From positions 3,123,316 to 3,187,315 of the forward strand of contig OY997657.1 in the NCBI GenBank assembly GCA_963921795.1: a DNA stretch of 64,000 nt, read 5' to 3'. Every line of letters begins with the position of its first letter. The stretch's first letter is position 1. Under the pieces are notes generated by a model. It searched no databases. It was given only the letters and a program-made list of their open reading frames with translations, and was not told the DNA's origin. Made by a program: the position numbers and the translations under genes. The stretch comes from Nannobrachium achirus (lineage: Eukaryota > Chordata > Actinopteri > Myctophiformes > Myctophidae). Below are positions 33,797-42,834 of the stretch, piece by piece.

Positions 33797-35941
33797 TCAT
33801 AAGCCGTGACCGCCATCGACGGGCGAGATGTCCGGATCAGCCGAGGTACAACGGCCAGCGCCGCCTTGGCTGCCTTCCGCCGGCTCCAGATAGGCGTCCA
33901 GACAGACGCACAGGCGGGCCAGCTGGTCGCTCAGCAGCCGGGGACCCGGGGGACGCGTCGCCGCCGCCTCCTGCTGCTGCTGGTTGACCCGGCTCTCCGC
34001 GGCTCTCAGGCCGTCGTCGTCGTCCGCGCTCCCGTTAAGCTCCTCCCCCTTCTGGCCGAGCGACAGCGAGAACAGCGGCGCCACCGCCGGGTAGCGGGGG
34101 CTCAGCGCCACCGCGGCCCGCAGGCGAGCGCCGCCCCTCTCCACCACGCCCACGAAGTACATCATGGCGTCCGTCTCCTCCTCCTCCTCCTTGACCAGAC
34201 CACCGGCGTTTTCCGATGCGGCGAACGCCAAGTCCCTGTACTCTCGGTACGAGACGGCGGTCCAGGAAACCAAGCGCGAGGTGATCATTTTGTCGCCGGG
34301 GAGCGTCGTCGGGAGACGCTGACACTCGGCGGGGACCACGCTGGTTTCCAGCGAGGCGAACTGTTGGCGCAGGGCCAGGCGCGACTCCAGACGGGCCCTC
34401 AGCAGCTTCACCGTCCTCTCCATGTGGCTGGCGCTCAGAGAGGAGCCGCCGCCCGCACCGACGCCCTCCTCCGGGGGGGCGTCGCCGTCGAGGAACCGCA
34501 GCCCCCCGAGGCTCTGCGCCCACAGGTAAGGGCGTCCCAGCTCCTCGGCGTGGTCGGCGAACGAGGCGATCCCCACCCGGTCCAACTGGTAGCGGTTGGC
34601 CGGGTTGGGCGACTCCTGGCCGCGGTCGTCGCCGTCGCCGCGGAGGCAGTGGAGCAGGGTGGCGGGGTTCAGCAGCTTCGCCGCGCTGGCCACGGCGAGG
34701 TCGTCGGAGGCGGGGGTTAGGGTCACCTTGGTCTGCACGGTCAGGATGTCCAGGTTGGTCAGGTGGTAGAAGTACACGTGGAGAACGCTGCCGCCTTCAC
34801 ACCGGACGTCCAGACAGACGGACAGAGGGTGTCTCTGGAGCATCTCGCGTCGCTTACCGTCCAGCTGGCCGCCGTCCGTGGCGTGCCGTCTCCTCTCCAC
34901 TTCCCCCTCGTCCTCCGCGTTATCAGAGCGGCCCGGTTCGTCGGCGGCCCGGGAGACATCATCATCGGGGCGCTGCTTGGGCGACGACAACGCGCTCTTG
35001 GCCTCCTCCGCGTCCCCGCCGATCGACACGCACAGCTCCCTGTCGCAAGCCCGCCCGTAGGCGGAGGCCTGGACGAACAGCACGTAGAGAGGGGCGGGCA
35101 GGTGGCGGGCCGCCTCCGCCTGCCGCTGGGGGCTCGGGCCGGCAGATGAGGAGGAGGAGGGCGCGGACAGGAACTCCTGCAGCGGCACGGAGGCCCGCGT
35201 GATGGCGCCGAGCCCCGGCTGCAGGCTGCCCAGGAGCTCCCTCTTCTCCTGGATGCTGCGGCGCCGGCGCTCCCTGGTGGCCTGGCCCTGGGCGTACTGC
35301 TCCGCCAGCCTCTTCCTGTGCTCCAGCTCCCAGTGCAGGCGCGCCAGCGTGCGCTGGTGGGCGTCGCCCCGCGTGGCGTCGGCGCGGGCCACGGCCGGCG
35401 GCGCCTCCCGGTAGAAGTCCTCCTCGCTCGCCAGCTCCACGTGGTCGTGCTCCGAGCGGACCTCCAGGCAGCGGGCGATCTCCCTCTGCTGGTGGACCAC
35501 GCGGTACAGCAGGTTCTGCAGCTGCAGGTGCAGCGCGTCCACGCGCTGCTTGGCGTCGTGCGTGCGGTCGCGGCCCCTCTTCAGCCGCGTGTGGGCGCGG
35601 CGGTTCAGCCTCTTCAGCGTGACGAAGCGCACGCAGCCCTGCATGCGCTTCCGCTCCAGCGCCTCCTCCTCGGATCCGGAGCTCCGGAGCTCCTGCATCT
35701 CGGCCATGAGCTCAGCCAAGCTCTGGCACGCCTGCCGGTACTGCCGGCGGTCGTGCTCGGGGTCGTCGTCGCGTCCGACGTCCAGGTCCGGGTCCGCCTC
35801 CTGCTGCTCCTCGACGGACGCAGCGACGCGACCGCCGTCCGGCTGCCTCTGGTCCCCCACGACGTCTCCTCCTCCTCGGCTGCGTTTGGTCTCAGGAGGA
35901 CCTTCCACCTTCACCTTCCTCCTCTGAAGGACCTCCGACAT
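33797..35941 (-). CDS. thoc5: THOC5, THO/TREX mRNA export subunit, intronless
   Basis: A 714-residue frame matching vertebrate THOC5 (human 683) from end to end. Landmarks: KRSR nuclear signal near residue 19; CVRFVTLKRLNRRAHTRLK; RGRDRTHDAKQRVDALHLQL and LQNLLYRVVHQQREI in the coiled-coil region; LPAPLYVLFVQASAYGRACD; RREMLQRHPLSVCLDVRC; NPANRYQL; ELGRPYLWAQSLGGLRF; LSASHMERTVKLLRARLESR. THOC5 is a core subunit of the THO complex, which packages nascent mRNA for export. Human THOC5 has about 20 exons; this copy has one, with no stops across 2.1 kb. The N-terminal linker and the acidic segment are expanded and variable, while the folded regions hold. Third codon positions are strongly GC-rich. 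Frames on the other strand are shadows. Likely a functional retrogene or an intron-free replacement of the parent. Confidence 0.95.
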   Translation of the reverse strand: MSEVLQRRKVKVEGPPETKRSRGGGDVVGDQRQPDGGRVAASVEEQQEADPDLDVGRDDDPEHDRRQYRQACQSLAELMAEMQELRSSGSEEEALERKRMQGCVRFVTLKRLNRRAHTRLKRGRDRTHDAKQRVDALHLQLQNLLYRVVHQQREIARCLEVRSEHDHVELASEEDFYREAPPAVARADATRGDAHQRTLARLHWELEHRKRLAEQYAQGQATRERRRRSIQEKRELLGSLQPGLGAITRASVPLQEFLSAPSSSSSAGPSPQRQAEAARHLPAPLYVLFVQASAYGRACDRELCVSIGGDAEEAKSALSSPKQRPDDDVSRAADEPGRSDNAEDEGEVERRRHATDGGQLDGKRREMLQRHPLSVCLDVRCEGGSVLHVYFYHLTNLDILTVQTKVTLTPASDDLAVASAAKLLNPATLLHCLRGDGDDRGQESPNPANRYQLDRVGIASFADHAEELGRPYLWAQSLGGLRFLDGDAPPEEGVGAGGGSSLSASHMERTVKLLRARLESRLALRQQFASLETSVVPAECQRLPTTLPGDKMITSRLVSWTAVSYREYRDLAFAASENAGGLVKEEEEETDAMMYFVGVVERGGARLRAAVALSPRYPAVAPLFSLSLGQKGEELNGSADDDDGLRAAESRVNQQQQEAAATRPPGPRLLSDQLARLCVCLDAYLEPAEGSQGGAGRCTSADPDISPVDGGHGL

Positions 35942-36512
35942 GGAGACAGATCTACAAGACCTTACAAATCTGATCTCTGCCTTCCCTGGGTCGATTCAGG
36001 GCAATGGTTTACAAACAGTATTGTTCTAGGTGGTAGCTTGTGCTTTACTTTATCGTTTTGTTAATATCTGTTTTAGTTCCTTAAAGTTTCTTTAGTTTTC
36101 TGAGTATTCCGTCTTCTGATTCATATTTAATATGACTGTATATAAATGTGTATTCCTGTTGCATATTGTGTTGTATCTCAGCTACATTGAAACAGAGCTT
36201 GCCCCTCAACTGCACTCCAAATCAAACTAAAGGTTACGACGATGACTTGCTGGCTGTTGAGATATAAAAAATAAACATGAATGACCCCGAAGTTGTCGAG
36301 CAGAGTACTTGGAGGATCGTTCTGATGTCACGGACCACGTTTGGGGAAGACCGCCATGGAACACCATATTTGGGCACCTCCATATTTTTTGGGCAAAGAC
36401 TGACATTGAAATCCCGTATTTGGACGTTGGCTGACGTCACGGCGATGACAAAAGCGACGAGGCAGTTCGGCAAATGAGCCACGTTAGCCTGGCGTTGCCA
36501 GACTATCTATCG
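35942..36512. other. Intergenic, thoc5 upstream region
   Basis: AT-rich. Around 36300-36430 there are CCATATTTGGGCA motifs like those near 15360 and 17095. At 36485 TAGCCTGGCGTTGCCAGACT resembles an end of the Mutator-like MITEs. No clear promoter. Confidence 0.4.
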
Positions 36513-37115
36513 CAGTGTTTCTCACCACTGGTCCTGGGGACCTTTGGTGTGCCCCTGAGAAGGGTCAAGTGTGCCCCTTGAAACTGCTTGAAAGCCAGTA
36601 TTGTATTTATAATTTTAAAAATGATTTAAACTAGTGAAAACAGCTGATCTACAAGCACACAACGCCTCGCACCCGCGAGGCGTTGTGTGCTTGTAGATCT
36701 GCTGTTTTCACTACTTGTTGTACGACAGCCTTGTATGATGAAGCAGGGCTTTACTTTGCGAAGAAACGCACACATTTGAAACTTGGAGATACAAGGTTTC
36801 TTCCCGACAGTGACGATATTTACACCCCCCCGTATTATGTTGGTGTGCCCATGGATTCTTGGGACATGAAAAGTGTGCCCATGCAGAAAAAAGAGAAAAA
36901 AGAGAAGTACAGAGTGAAAGGTCAAGTTTATTAAGTATTGATGGTTCAAGTGGTTAAATATCTAAAAACACAAATTGACATGAATCCAAAATACACTGAC
37001 GATTGTGCTGTCAAACAATGAAACTATATGGAATCTATGAACAGGTTGTGGGGGTCCCTGCTTCATCTCTCTCTCAACTAAGGGGTCCTTGGCCTGAAAA
37101 CGTGGAAGACGCCTG
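36513..37115. mobile_element. Chimeric hAT-type MITE behind zup1
   Basis: The left end (CAGTGTTTCTCACCACTGGT) belongs to the type at 46165-46823. The right end (GGCCTGAAAACGTGGAAGAC then GCCTG) belongs to the type at 42318-42834 and 4286-4704. The hairpin module is at 36632-36713. The flanks (TATCTATCG and CATTAGAA) do not match, as expected for a recombinant of two elements. It stops 61 bp from the zup1 stop codon. Confidence 0.75.
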
Positions 37116-37176
37116 CATTAGAATCACAGTGGAAAACCAAACGGGGGAAACAATCTGCGCTCCGCCCAGCGGGGGC

Positions 37177-38589
37177 TCAAGGAACCCTCTCGGCTTGCCA
37201 CGTCTTGGTCTTCAAGACGCGGGCGCGTTTCTCCTCGGGGGAGAGCGCTGTGCTGCCCTCTACCGCCACCAGCTGGTACTGCTTGTGTTTGAGCTGCGCG
37301 GGGAGCTTCCTGAGGCTGCGGACGGCCTTGGCGGCCGCGCCGTGCCCGGCGAGGAGCCCCCGGGCAGCGTCCGGGCAGCCGGGGTCCAGGACCAGCAGGC
37401 ACAGGGTCCCGTTCCTCCGCTGCTCCAGGCCCACCACGCTGCGGCTGTGGCCCTGGTGCTGCAGGTACAGCGGGGGCCGCGAGGTCTGCGTGACGCCGCC
37501 GCGGGGGGGCGGGCACGCCGCCGCCCCTCCTCCGGCGGAAAAGTACCGCCTCACCCACTCAAAGAGGCCGGCGTGGGTGTCGTCTCGCGGGCCTGCCGCC
37601 GCCTCGCCTCGGAAGTCCACCACCCGGGCCCTGGCGCCCAGCGAGGTGAGCAGCACGTACACCTCGGTGGCCCCGATCCACGCCCGCCCCCCCCGCAGCC
37701 GCCCGCCGAAGTGGGCGGCGCCCTGCGGGTCCAGGCCCTCGGCCCAGGCGTCCTCGATCAGCGCCTGCAGCCGCGGCACGCCGGGCACCGCCTTGAGCTC
37801 CTCCTCCTTGAGGCGGCCGTCGGCAGCGCCCAACACCCTCCCCGTGCCCAGCAGGGAGGACAGGAGCGTCTGCAGGTTGCGGTAGCCGCAGCCCCAGCCC
37901 CGGTCCAGCTCCGAGGCACAGAAGTGGTCCGCCTCGGCGCTCAGCCACACGTGGGCGCAGTCTCGCGCCGCGCCCGCAGGTGTCGTCTCGCTCTTGTAGA
38001 ACTGGTGCAGGGCGCGGACCACGCCCCGGGTTCTGGTACGGCCGTCGTCGAGCCTCGCGGACGACGAGGCCGCCGTCGTCGTCCCGCTATTGTGGAAGTC
38101 TCTGGACACGGTCTGTCTCCCCTGCCTCCCCTTTGTCGGCTCTGTCTTGTCCTGCCTGTTATTATGGCGTCCACCCCGGTAGCCGCTCAAGCCATATCGT
38201 ACCTCTACTGCTGCTGGTACCTTTTTGGGCTCCGCTGCTGCCTCACGCTTGACCTCCCGCTCCCTGCACCTCTGCTCCTCCACCGAGCCGAACTCCAGGT
38301 GCAGCTCCACGTGCTCCTGCAGCGACAAGGTGTCCGAGAAGACCAGGGAACACATGGGACACCGGTGGCTCTGCTCCTCCTCCTCCTCGCCTTCAGCTGC
38401 GGCGCCGGCGGCGACGACGCTCTGCTCCCGGAGATGCTCCTCGACGTGGCGCTGCAGCGTGTGGACGGTGCCGTAGACCCGGGAACAGATGGGGCACGGA
38501 AAGCCGCCGTCGCCGCTTCTTACACCGAACTCTGAAGAGCAGTCGTCTAACAGTCCCAGTCTGTTAAAGTCCTCGTTCATAACGTCCAT
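37177..38589 (-). CDS. zup1: ZUP1 (ZUFSP) K63-specific deubiquitinase, intronless
   Basis: The 470-residue frame carries the C78 papain-like peptidase of ZUP1. The catalytic triad is visible: Cys234 in GWGCGYRN, His381 in YLQHQGHSRSV and Asp402 in VLDPGC, with the same 21-residue spacing between His and Asp as in the human enzyme. IEDAWAEGLDPQGA and LKHKQYQLVAVEG also match. ZUP1 cuts long K63-linked ubiquitin chains and acts in genome stability. Two C2H2 zinc fingers are present (C32/C35/H48/H52 and C77/C80/H93/H97). The human protein has 578 residues and four fingers, so a finger-rich middle part seems to be missing. The ubiquitin-binding helices upstream of the catalytic domain are weakly recognisable. 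The vertebrate gene is multi-exonic; here it is one open exon with GC-rich codons. Confidence 0.95.
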   Translation of the reverse strand: MDVMNEDFNRLGLLDDCSSEFGVRSGDGGFPCPICSRVYGTVHTLQRHVEEHLREQSVVAAGAAAEGEEEEEQSHRCPMCSLVFSDTLSLQEHVELHLEFGSVEEQRCREREVKREAAAEPKKVPAAVEVRYGLSGYRGGRHNNRQDKTEPTKGRQGRQTVSRDFHNSGTTTAASSSARLDDGRTRTRGVVRALHQFYKSETTPAGAARDCAHVWLSAEADHFCASELDRGWGCGYRNLQTLLSSLLGTGRVLGAADGRLKEEELKAVPGVPRLQALIEDAWAEGLDPQGAAHFGGRLRGGRAWIGATEVYVLLTSLGARARVVDFRGEAAAGPRDDTHAGLFEWVRRYFSAGGGAAACPPPRGGVTQTSRPPLYLQHQGHSRSVVGLEQRRNGTLCLLVLDPGCPDAARGLLAGHGAAAKAVRSLRKLPAQLKHKQYQLVAVEGSTALSPEEKRARVLKTKTWQAERVP

Positions 38590-38650
38590 GATGCAACGGC
38601 GGTCGGCTGCGTCGTTTAGCCTCGGTATGAACCTCTCCTCAGCAGCGTCC

Positions 38651-38658
38651 TTTTATAC
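38651..38658 (-). promoter_or_regulatory. TATA box for zup1
   Basis: On the minus strand the sequence reads GGTATAAAAGGACGC, a strong TATA motif about 62 bp before the start codon. It implies a very short 5' UTR. A retrocopy would have had to gain this from the insertion site. Confidence 0.5.
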
Positions 38659-38892
38659 CGCTATCAAGCGCTGTGTTATTTATATCAGGTCACACTTGTT
38701 GGTGGTGACGTCACCTAGAACGGCGCTCCCTCGTCATTCTATAGAACAGGGGTTTTCAAAGTGGGTGACGGGGCACCCTGGGGTGCCGCCGTGATGCCAG
38801 TCCAGGGGTGCCGCGAGATCATTTGTTTGATATTTGGAATTCATCAATATCACTTCACTATGCTTAGCAAAACAGACCTGATTTGCACTGTA

Positions 38893-39415
38893 CTTGATGA
38901 GTTCTTTTTGAAGCGGTGAAAGTCGCTTCCAAGGAGTGGCTTTGTGTGTCCCATGTCCATATATGGTCATTTCAGTCCAGAATGAACAGGTTTTATCAAA
39001 AACAAAATGTGTGTCCCATGTCCATATATGGTCATTTCAGTCCAGAATGAACAGGTTTTATCAAAAACAAAATGTGTGTCCCATGTCCATATATGGTCAT
39101 TTCAGTCCGGAATGAACAGGTTTTATCAAAAACAAAATGTGTGTCACCTCATGTCCATATATGGTCATTTCAGTCCAGAATGAACAGGTTTTATCTGTCC
39201 TGTACGTCCAGAATATGTGTGTAGTGTCCGTTCCGGTCTGATGATTGGATACTTTGAGGATTGGTCAAGCTTCACATGACAATTCGGCCCTCCAGATAAA
39301 ATAATTCATTCATTCAGAATATATAAAGAATGTATAGATCACAGAGTTCATAACTCTAGAACACATAGAATAAAAGTTCACCGCTTTACTTCGAACCGAG
39401 GTTTGATTTTTCTAT
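38893..39415. mobile_element. MITE, family B, nested, enlarged by a minisatellite
   Basis: Inverted relative to the other copies: GAAGCGGTGAAAGTCGCTTC at the left, GTTCACCGCTTTACTTCGAA at the right. The added length comes from the 65-bp units. Confidence 0.75.
38943..39200. repeat. 65-bp minisatellite with CArG box in each unit
   Basis: Four units with CCCATGTCCATATATGGTCA and CAGAATGAACAGGTTTTATC. Each contains the perfect CArG box CCATATATGG. Confidence 0.93.
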
Positions 39416-39741
39416 CTACGTCAACTCTCTTCACCAAAAATAGCAGCTCTACAAGCTCACAACGCGTCACAGCGCGTCACAGCGCGCCACAACGCGTCAC
39501 AACGCGTCACAACGTTGTGCTTGTAGATCGGCTATTTTTGGTGAACCTTCCCCCCAGAAAAGGCATGCTGTGGTTCAAGTGGTTAAATGTCAAGTATAAC
39601 GTTATTTTCAGTCAGTTCTGATGGAAACGGATATTTTCCAGATTCTAAAAATGAACAGTGTAACTTAGGGGTGCCATGGATGAAAAAGTTATTTTCAGGG
39701 GTGCCCTGGGTCAAAAAAGTTTGAAAACCCCTGCTATAGAA

Positions 39742-40276
39742 AATAATCAGGTCATTGCCCCGCTTGAGGTCAATTCAAGACAATGGTTCCTAATACTTTT
39801 GTTTTAGATTGTAACTGCTCTAATTGATATTATGTAATAATATATTTTAGTCTCTATGCTGTCCTCTGATTTATATTCTAATATTGCTGTATGTATATTG
39901 CTGTTGTCAGTGTATTGTATTGTATCGGCTATATTGCAAATGAAGGCTTGACTCCCAGCTATACTCAGTTTAAATAAAGGTTATGAATGAATGCATGAAT
40001 GAATGAATGAATGCATGCATGCATGCATGAATGAATGAATGCATGAATGCATGAATGCATGAATGAATGAATGAATGAATGAATAGGCTGATTCCTCATT
40101 GGTGCCAAATACAGAAGACGTTGAGTATCAAACTTGTTATTTATATATAATGATATGTATATATCAGGGTCGCACTTGTTGGTGGTGTCGTCACCAAGGA
40201 AGGTGATCCCTCATTGGCTGTAGCGCTCACTCACTGACACTTAGGGACATGACGAGAGTCCGATGTCTTTATCATT
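39742..40276. other. Intergenic with (GAAT)n/(GCAT)n microsatellite
   Basis: A GAATGAATGCAT-type compound microsatellite runs at about 39985-40085. No gene seen. Confidence 0.7.
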
Positions 40277-40525
40277 ATGTCATTGATATGTCATAGATTC
40301 TTACATGTGGATCATTCATCGATACGTAATAGATTCTTACATGTGGATCATTATGTCATTATGTCATTGATACCTCATAGATTCTTACATGTGGATCATT
40401 ATGTCATTATGTCATTGATACCTCATAGATTCTTACATGTGGATCATTATGTCATTATGTCATTGATACCTCATAGATTCTTACATGTGGATCATTATGT
40501 CATTGATACCTCATAGATTCTTTCA
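40277..40525. repeat. 40- to 49-bp minisatellite
   Basis: Five to six units with AGATTCTTACATGTGGATCA and TTATGTCATTGATACCTCAT. Frames across it are artefacts. Confidence 0.92.
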
Positions 40526-41265
40526 GCCCTATGGTGAGCGCTCGGATGCCATGTTCAGGGTAGAAACCTAGTATAGAATGACAAAGTTCTAATAAACTAG
40601 AATTGGACTCTGTTGAGGTGAAGTTCTGGGGGCTTGGTTGTTAAAACTATGGCACCACGGAAGTCAAAGGGAATTGGATCAGGCTGAAACCATGGCCAAA
40701 TACGGAGCCATACGTCATAGATAATTGTGACCGGCGTCACAAACTGGCCGGCACCAGATCCATCTGCCTCAGAAACAACCGTAACTACAGGGGGCAGCCG
40801 GTCGTGTCCATTAGACGTCGTTCGTTATTATAATAATAATAACTAGAAAGTGTGGTCGCTGACGGTTGCTGACTATATTCTGCAGTAAGCTAACTGTCAT
40901 GTGAAGCTCCACTCCCATTGATTCCCTACTGATTCCCACTCCCATTGATTCCCTACTGATTCCCACTCCCATTGATTCCCTACTGATTCCCACTCCCATT
41001 GATTCCCTACTGATTCCCACTCCCATTGATTCCCTACTGATTCCCTATCCCTGCCATTTCCAAATGGCAGCATAAAAGTTACCCTAGTAATCAATAACGT
41101 TTACGTCATTGATGATGAAAGTTACGTAATTTTTGAGGAGTTAACCTGCCATTTCCAACGGCGGCGGGAAAAAAGTCTATAAAAAGTTACAGGTCACCCT
41201 AGAAGTATATAAAGTTCTCCTAGAGCTATAATGTGTTTGTTGCCCTGTCATTAATAATAATAATA
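40526..41265. repeat. pigy upstream region: repeat G and 27-bp minisatellite
   Basis: 40840-41250 matches the repeat at 19890-20010 plus 20960-21100. Within it, 40914-41045 has five units of CCCATTGATTCCCTACTGAT plus TCCCACT, where the other copy has fewer. TATA-like TATAAA motifs occur at about 41181 and 41205. Confidence 0.7.
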
Positions 41266-41267
41266 AC

Positions 41268-41330
41268 ATGTTCTCCCTGTCCACTGTGGCAGTGATGCTG
41301 CCTGTGGTGTCTCTGTGTGGCCTGCTCAAC
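41268..41330 (+). pseudogene. pigy 5' partial copy (first 21 codons)
   Basis: The segment encodes MFSLSTVAVMLPVVSLCGLL plus one residue, nearly the same as the N-terminus of pigy at 41528. It breaks off at codon 21 and is followed by a SINE. It has no C-terminal half and cannot make the whole protein. Confidence 0.85.
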
Positions 41331-41335
41331 ATTAG

Positions 41336-41515
41336 CAGTGATGGCTGAGTGGTTAGTGTCCACACCTAGGACTCCGGAGGTCCCAGAGGTCGCAGGTACG
41401 ATTCCCCGCTCCAGCTACCACTGCTCCCCTCCCCCTGCGCGCCTTGTGTGAAGCACTGAGGGGTCAGCTGGGTTAAGCTGAAAACTGAATTTCCCTTGTG
41501 GGAGGACGTAGGTAA
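41336..41515 (+). mobile_element. tRNA-derived SINE between the pigy copies
   Basis: GATGGCTGAGTGGTTAG resembles the A box of a Ser/Leu-type tRNA, and GGTACGATTCCCCGC the B box. The body then has AAAACTGAATTTCCCTTGTG, a tail common to fish SINEs. The cloverleaf is not sound, so it is not a tRNA gene. Confidence 0.7.
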
Positions 41516-41527
41516 ATTCTCTTCTAC

Positions 41528-41740
41528 ATGTTCTCCTTGTCCACTGTGGTGGTGCTGCTGCCTGTGGTGTCCCTGTGTGGCCTTCTCTACGCGGCTGCGG
41601 TGGAGGACTCCTTCCCCCAGGGCTGTACGAGTGGCAGCAGCCTCTGCTACTACAGTCTGCTGCTGCCCGTCACCATGCTGGTCTACGCTGCCTGCCACCT
41701 GGGCAGCTGGGTGGGCATCCAGCTGTTCAGACACAACTAG
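41528..41740 (+). CDS. pigy: PIGY, GPI-GlcNAc transferase subunit Y
   Basis: A 70-residue frame matching vertebrate PIGY (71 residues) throughout: LPVVSLCGLLYAAAVED, SFPQGCTSGSSLCYYSLLLP and WVGIQLFRHN at the C-terminus. It has two hydrophobic membrane segments (about residues 6-23 and 42-62) separated by a short luminal loop. PIGY is a small ER membrane subunit of the complex that makes GlcNAc-PI, the first step of GPI-anchor synthesis, and acts through PIGA. In mammals PIGY and PYURF are read from one transcript; no PYURF frame is seen upstream here. Lack of introns is normal for this short gene. Partial copies of both its 5' and 3' ends lie beside it. A SINE stands 13 bp before the start codon. 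Confidence 0.93.
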   Translation: MFSLSTVVVLLPVVSLCGLLYAAAVEDSFPQGCTSGSSLCYYSLLLPVTMLVYAACHLGSWVGIQLFRHN

Positions 41741-41759
41741 GATGGATGGACGTTACAAC

Positions 41760-41840
41760 TGGTCTACGCTGCCTGCCACCTGGCCAGCTGGGTGGGCATC
41801 CAACTGTTCAGACACAACTAGGATGGATGGACGTTACAAC
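41760..41840 (+). pseudogene. pigy 3' end, 81-bp tandem copy
   Basis: 41679-41759 (last 20 codons, stop and 19 bp) is repeated directly here with three base changes. The copy lacks a start and lies past the stop codon, so it is 3' UTR sequence. Confidence 0.9.
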
Positions 41841-41845
41841 TGGTC

Positions 41846-42289
41846 TAGTCTCGCGTAGCCAGACAACTATTCCACAATCTCCGAATGCTATATAGAGTCT
41901 GGAACGGCAGCTCCCGAACGGCGAGTATCGGAAGTAGCCACTGCTGCACGGAACTGTTAGTCCCACTGGAAACATAACAGAAGCACACTCGCACAGACAG
42001 AGTCATTGGAGCGGCCTATTCTTGTTATGGGTGTATAGTTTAAGAAAACGTTCGAAAAAATCATGGAAGTAACACCAGCAACACCAGAGAAAGACGAAAT
42101 AACGCCCGAGAAATATTGAAAGGAGACTTAACACTTCCAGTAGTAGGACATGTTATTGCTACTGCACAAAGAGAGCGGTTGCGTCACATCCGCTTTATCT
42201 CGCACTCATCGTTTCTATTTCCGTGCCCCAGACTGTTGACGGGAGCATTTCCCAAATCGCGGAGTCAACAGTCTGGCCACACGAGACTA
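41846..42289. mobile_element. Mutator-like MITE, copy 1, 9-bp duplication
   Basis: Ends TAGTCTCGCGTAGCCAGAC and GTCTGGCCACACGAGACTA; CAACTGGTC at 41837-41845 and 42290-42298 is perfect. Near-identical in structure to 61141-61577. It inserted in the duplicated pigy 3' sequence, so it is younger than that duplication. Confidence 0.92.
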
Positions 42290-42317
42290 CAACTGGTCCC
42301 CCCCTCTTTGCCTATAC

Positions 42318-42834
42318 CAGGGGTCTTCAACAGGGGGTCCGGGACCCCTAGGGGGTTCTCAGAGTTACTACAGGGGGTCCTCCAAATCTTTGTGTGATAT
42401 CTGCCTATACCAGGGGTCTTCAACAGGGGGTCCGGGACCCCTAGGGGGTTCTCAGAGTTACTACAGGGGGTCCTCCAAATCTTTGTGTGATATATTAAGA
42501 TTCGAACCCTAGAGTCCATGTTCTGAGAACTTTATTCTCTGAGAAAATAGCCGATCTACAAGCTTGTAGATCGGCTATTTTTGGCAAAGAGGTTTGGTGT
42601 AGGGGGGAAAAAAGAGTGAAAGGTCAAGTTGATTAAGTAATCAAGTTTATTAAGTATTGACAGTTCTAGTGTTTAAATATCTGAAAACTCAAATTGACAT
42701 GAATCCAAAATACACTGATGATTGTGCTATCAAACAATGAAACTATATGGAATCTATGAACAGGTTGTGGGGGTCCCTGCTTCATTTCTCTCTCAACTAA
42801 GGGGTCCTTGGCCTGAAAACGTTGAAGACCCCTG
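42318..42834. mobile_element. hAT-type MITE with duplicated left end
   Basis: Starts CAGGGGTCTTCAACAGGGGG, ends AACGTTGAAGACCCCTG. The first about 100 bp (with flank GCCTATAC) is repeated at 42418. A very short hairpin module lies at 42542-42582. The flanks GCCTATAC and GTCTGTCG do not match. Confidence 0.8.

Larger units (their letters stand above)
38747..39733. mobile_element. hAT-type MITE with nested elements, perfect 8-bp duplication
   Basis: Starts CAGGGGTTTTCAAAGTGGGT and ends AGTTTGAAAACCCCTG; CTATAGAA lies at 38739-38746 and 39734-39741. A family B MITE (about 38893-39415) with an internal minisatellite is nested in it, and the hairpin module with an expanded loop lies at 39430-39545. 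Confidence 0.92.

Noticed and set aside
33806-36064. Long plus-strand frames opposite thoc5
   Set aside because: Shadows of a GC-rich gene; the minus-strand frame matches THOC5 from end to end and these match nothing.
37003-38535. 510-codon plus-strand frame opposite zup1
   Set aside because: Shadow frame; the minus strand holds the catalytic triad and zinc fingers.
41336-41420. Possible tRNA gene (also 58735-58810 and 4021-4100)
   Set aside because: A- and B-box-like motifs are present but the stems do not pair well and SINE bodies follow.
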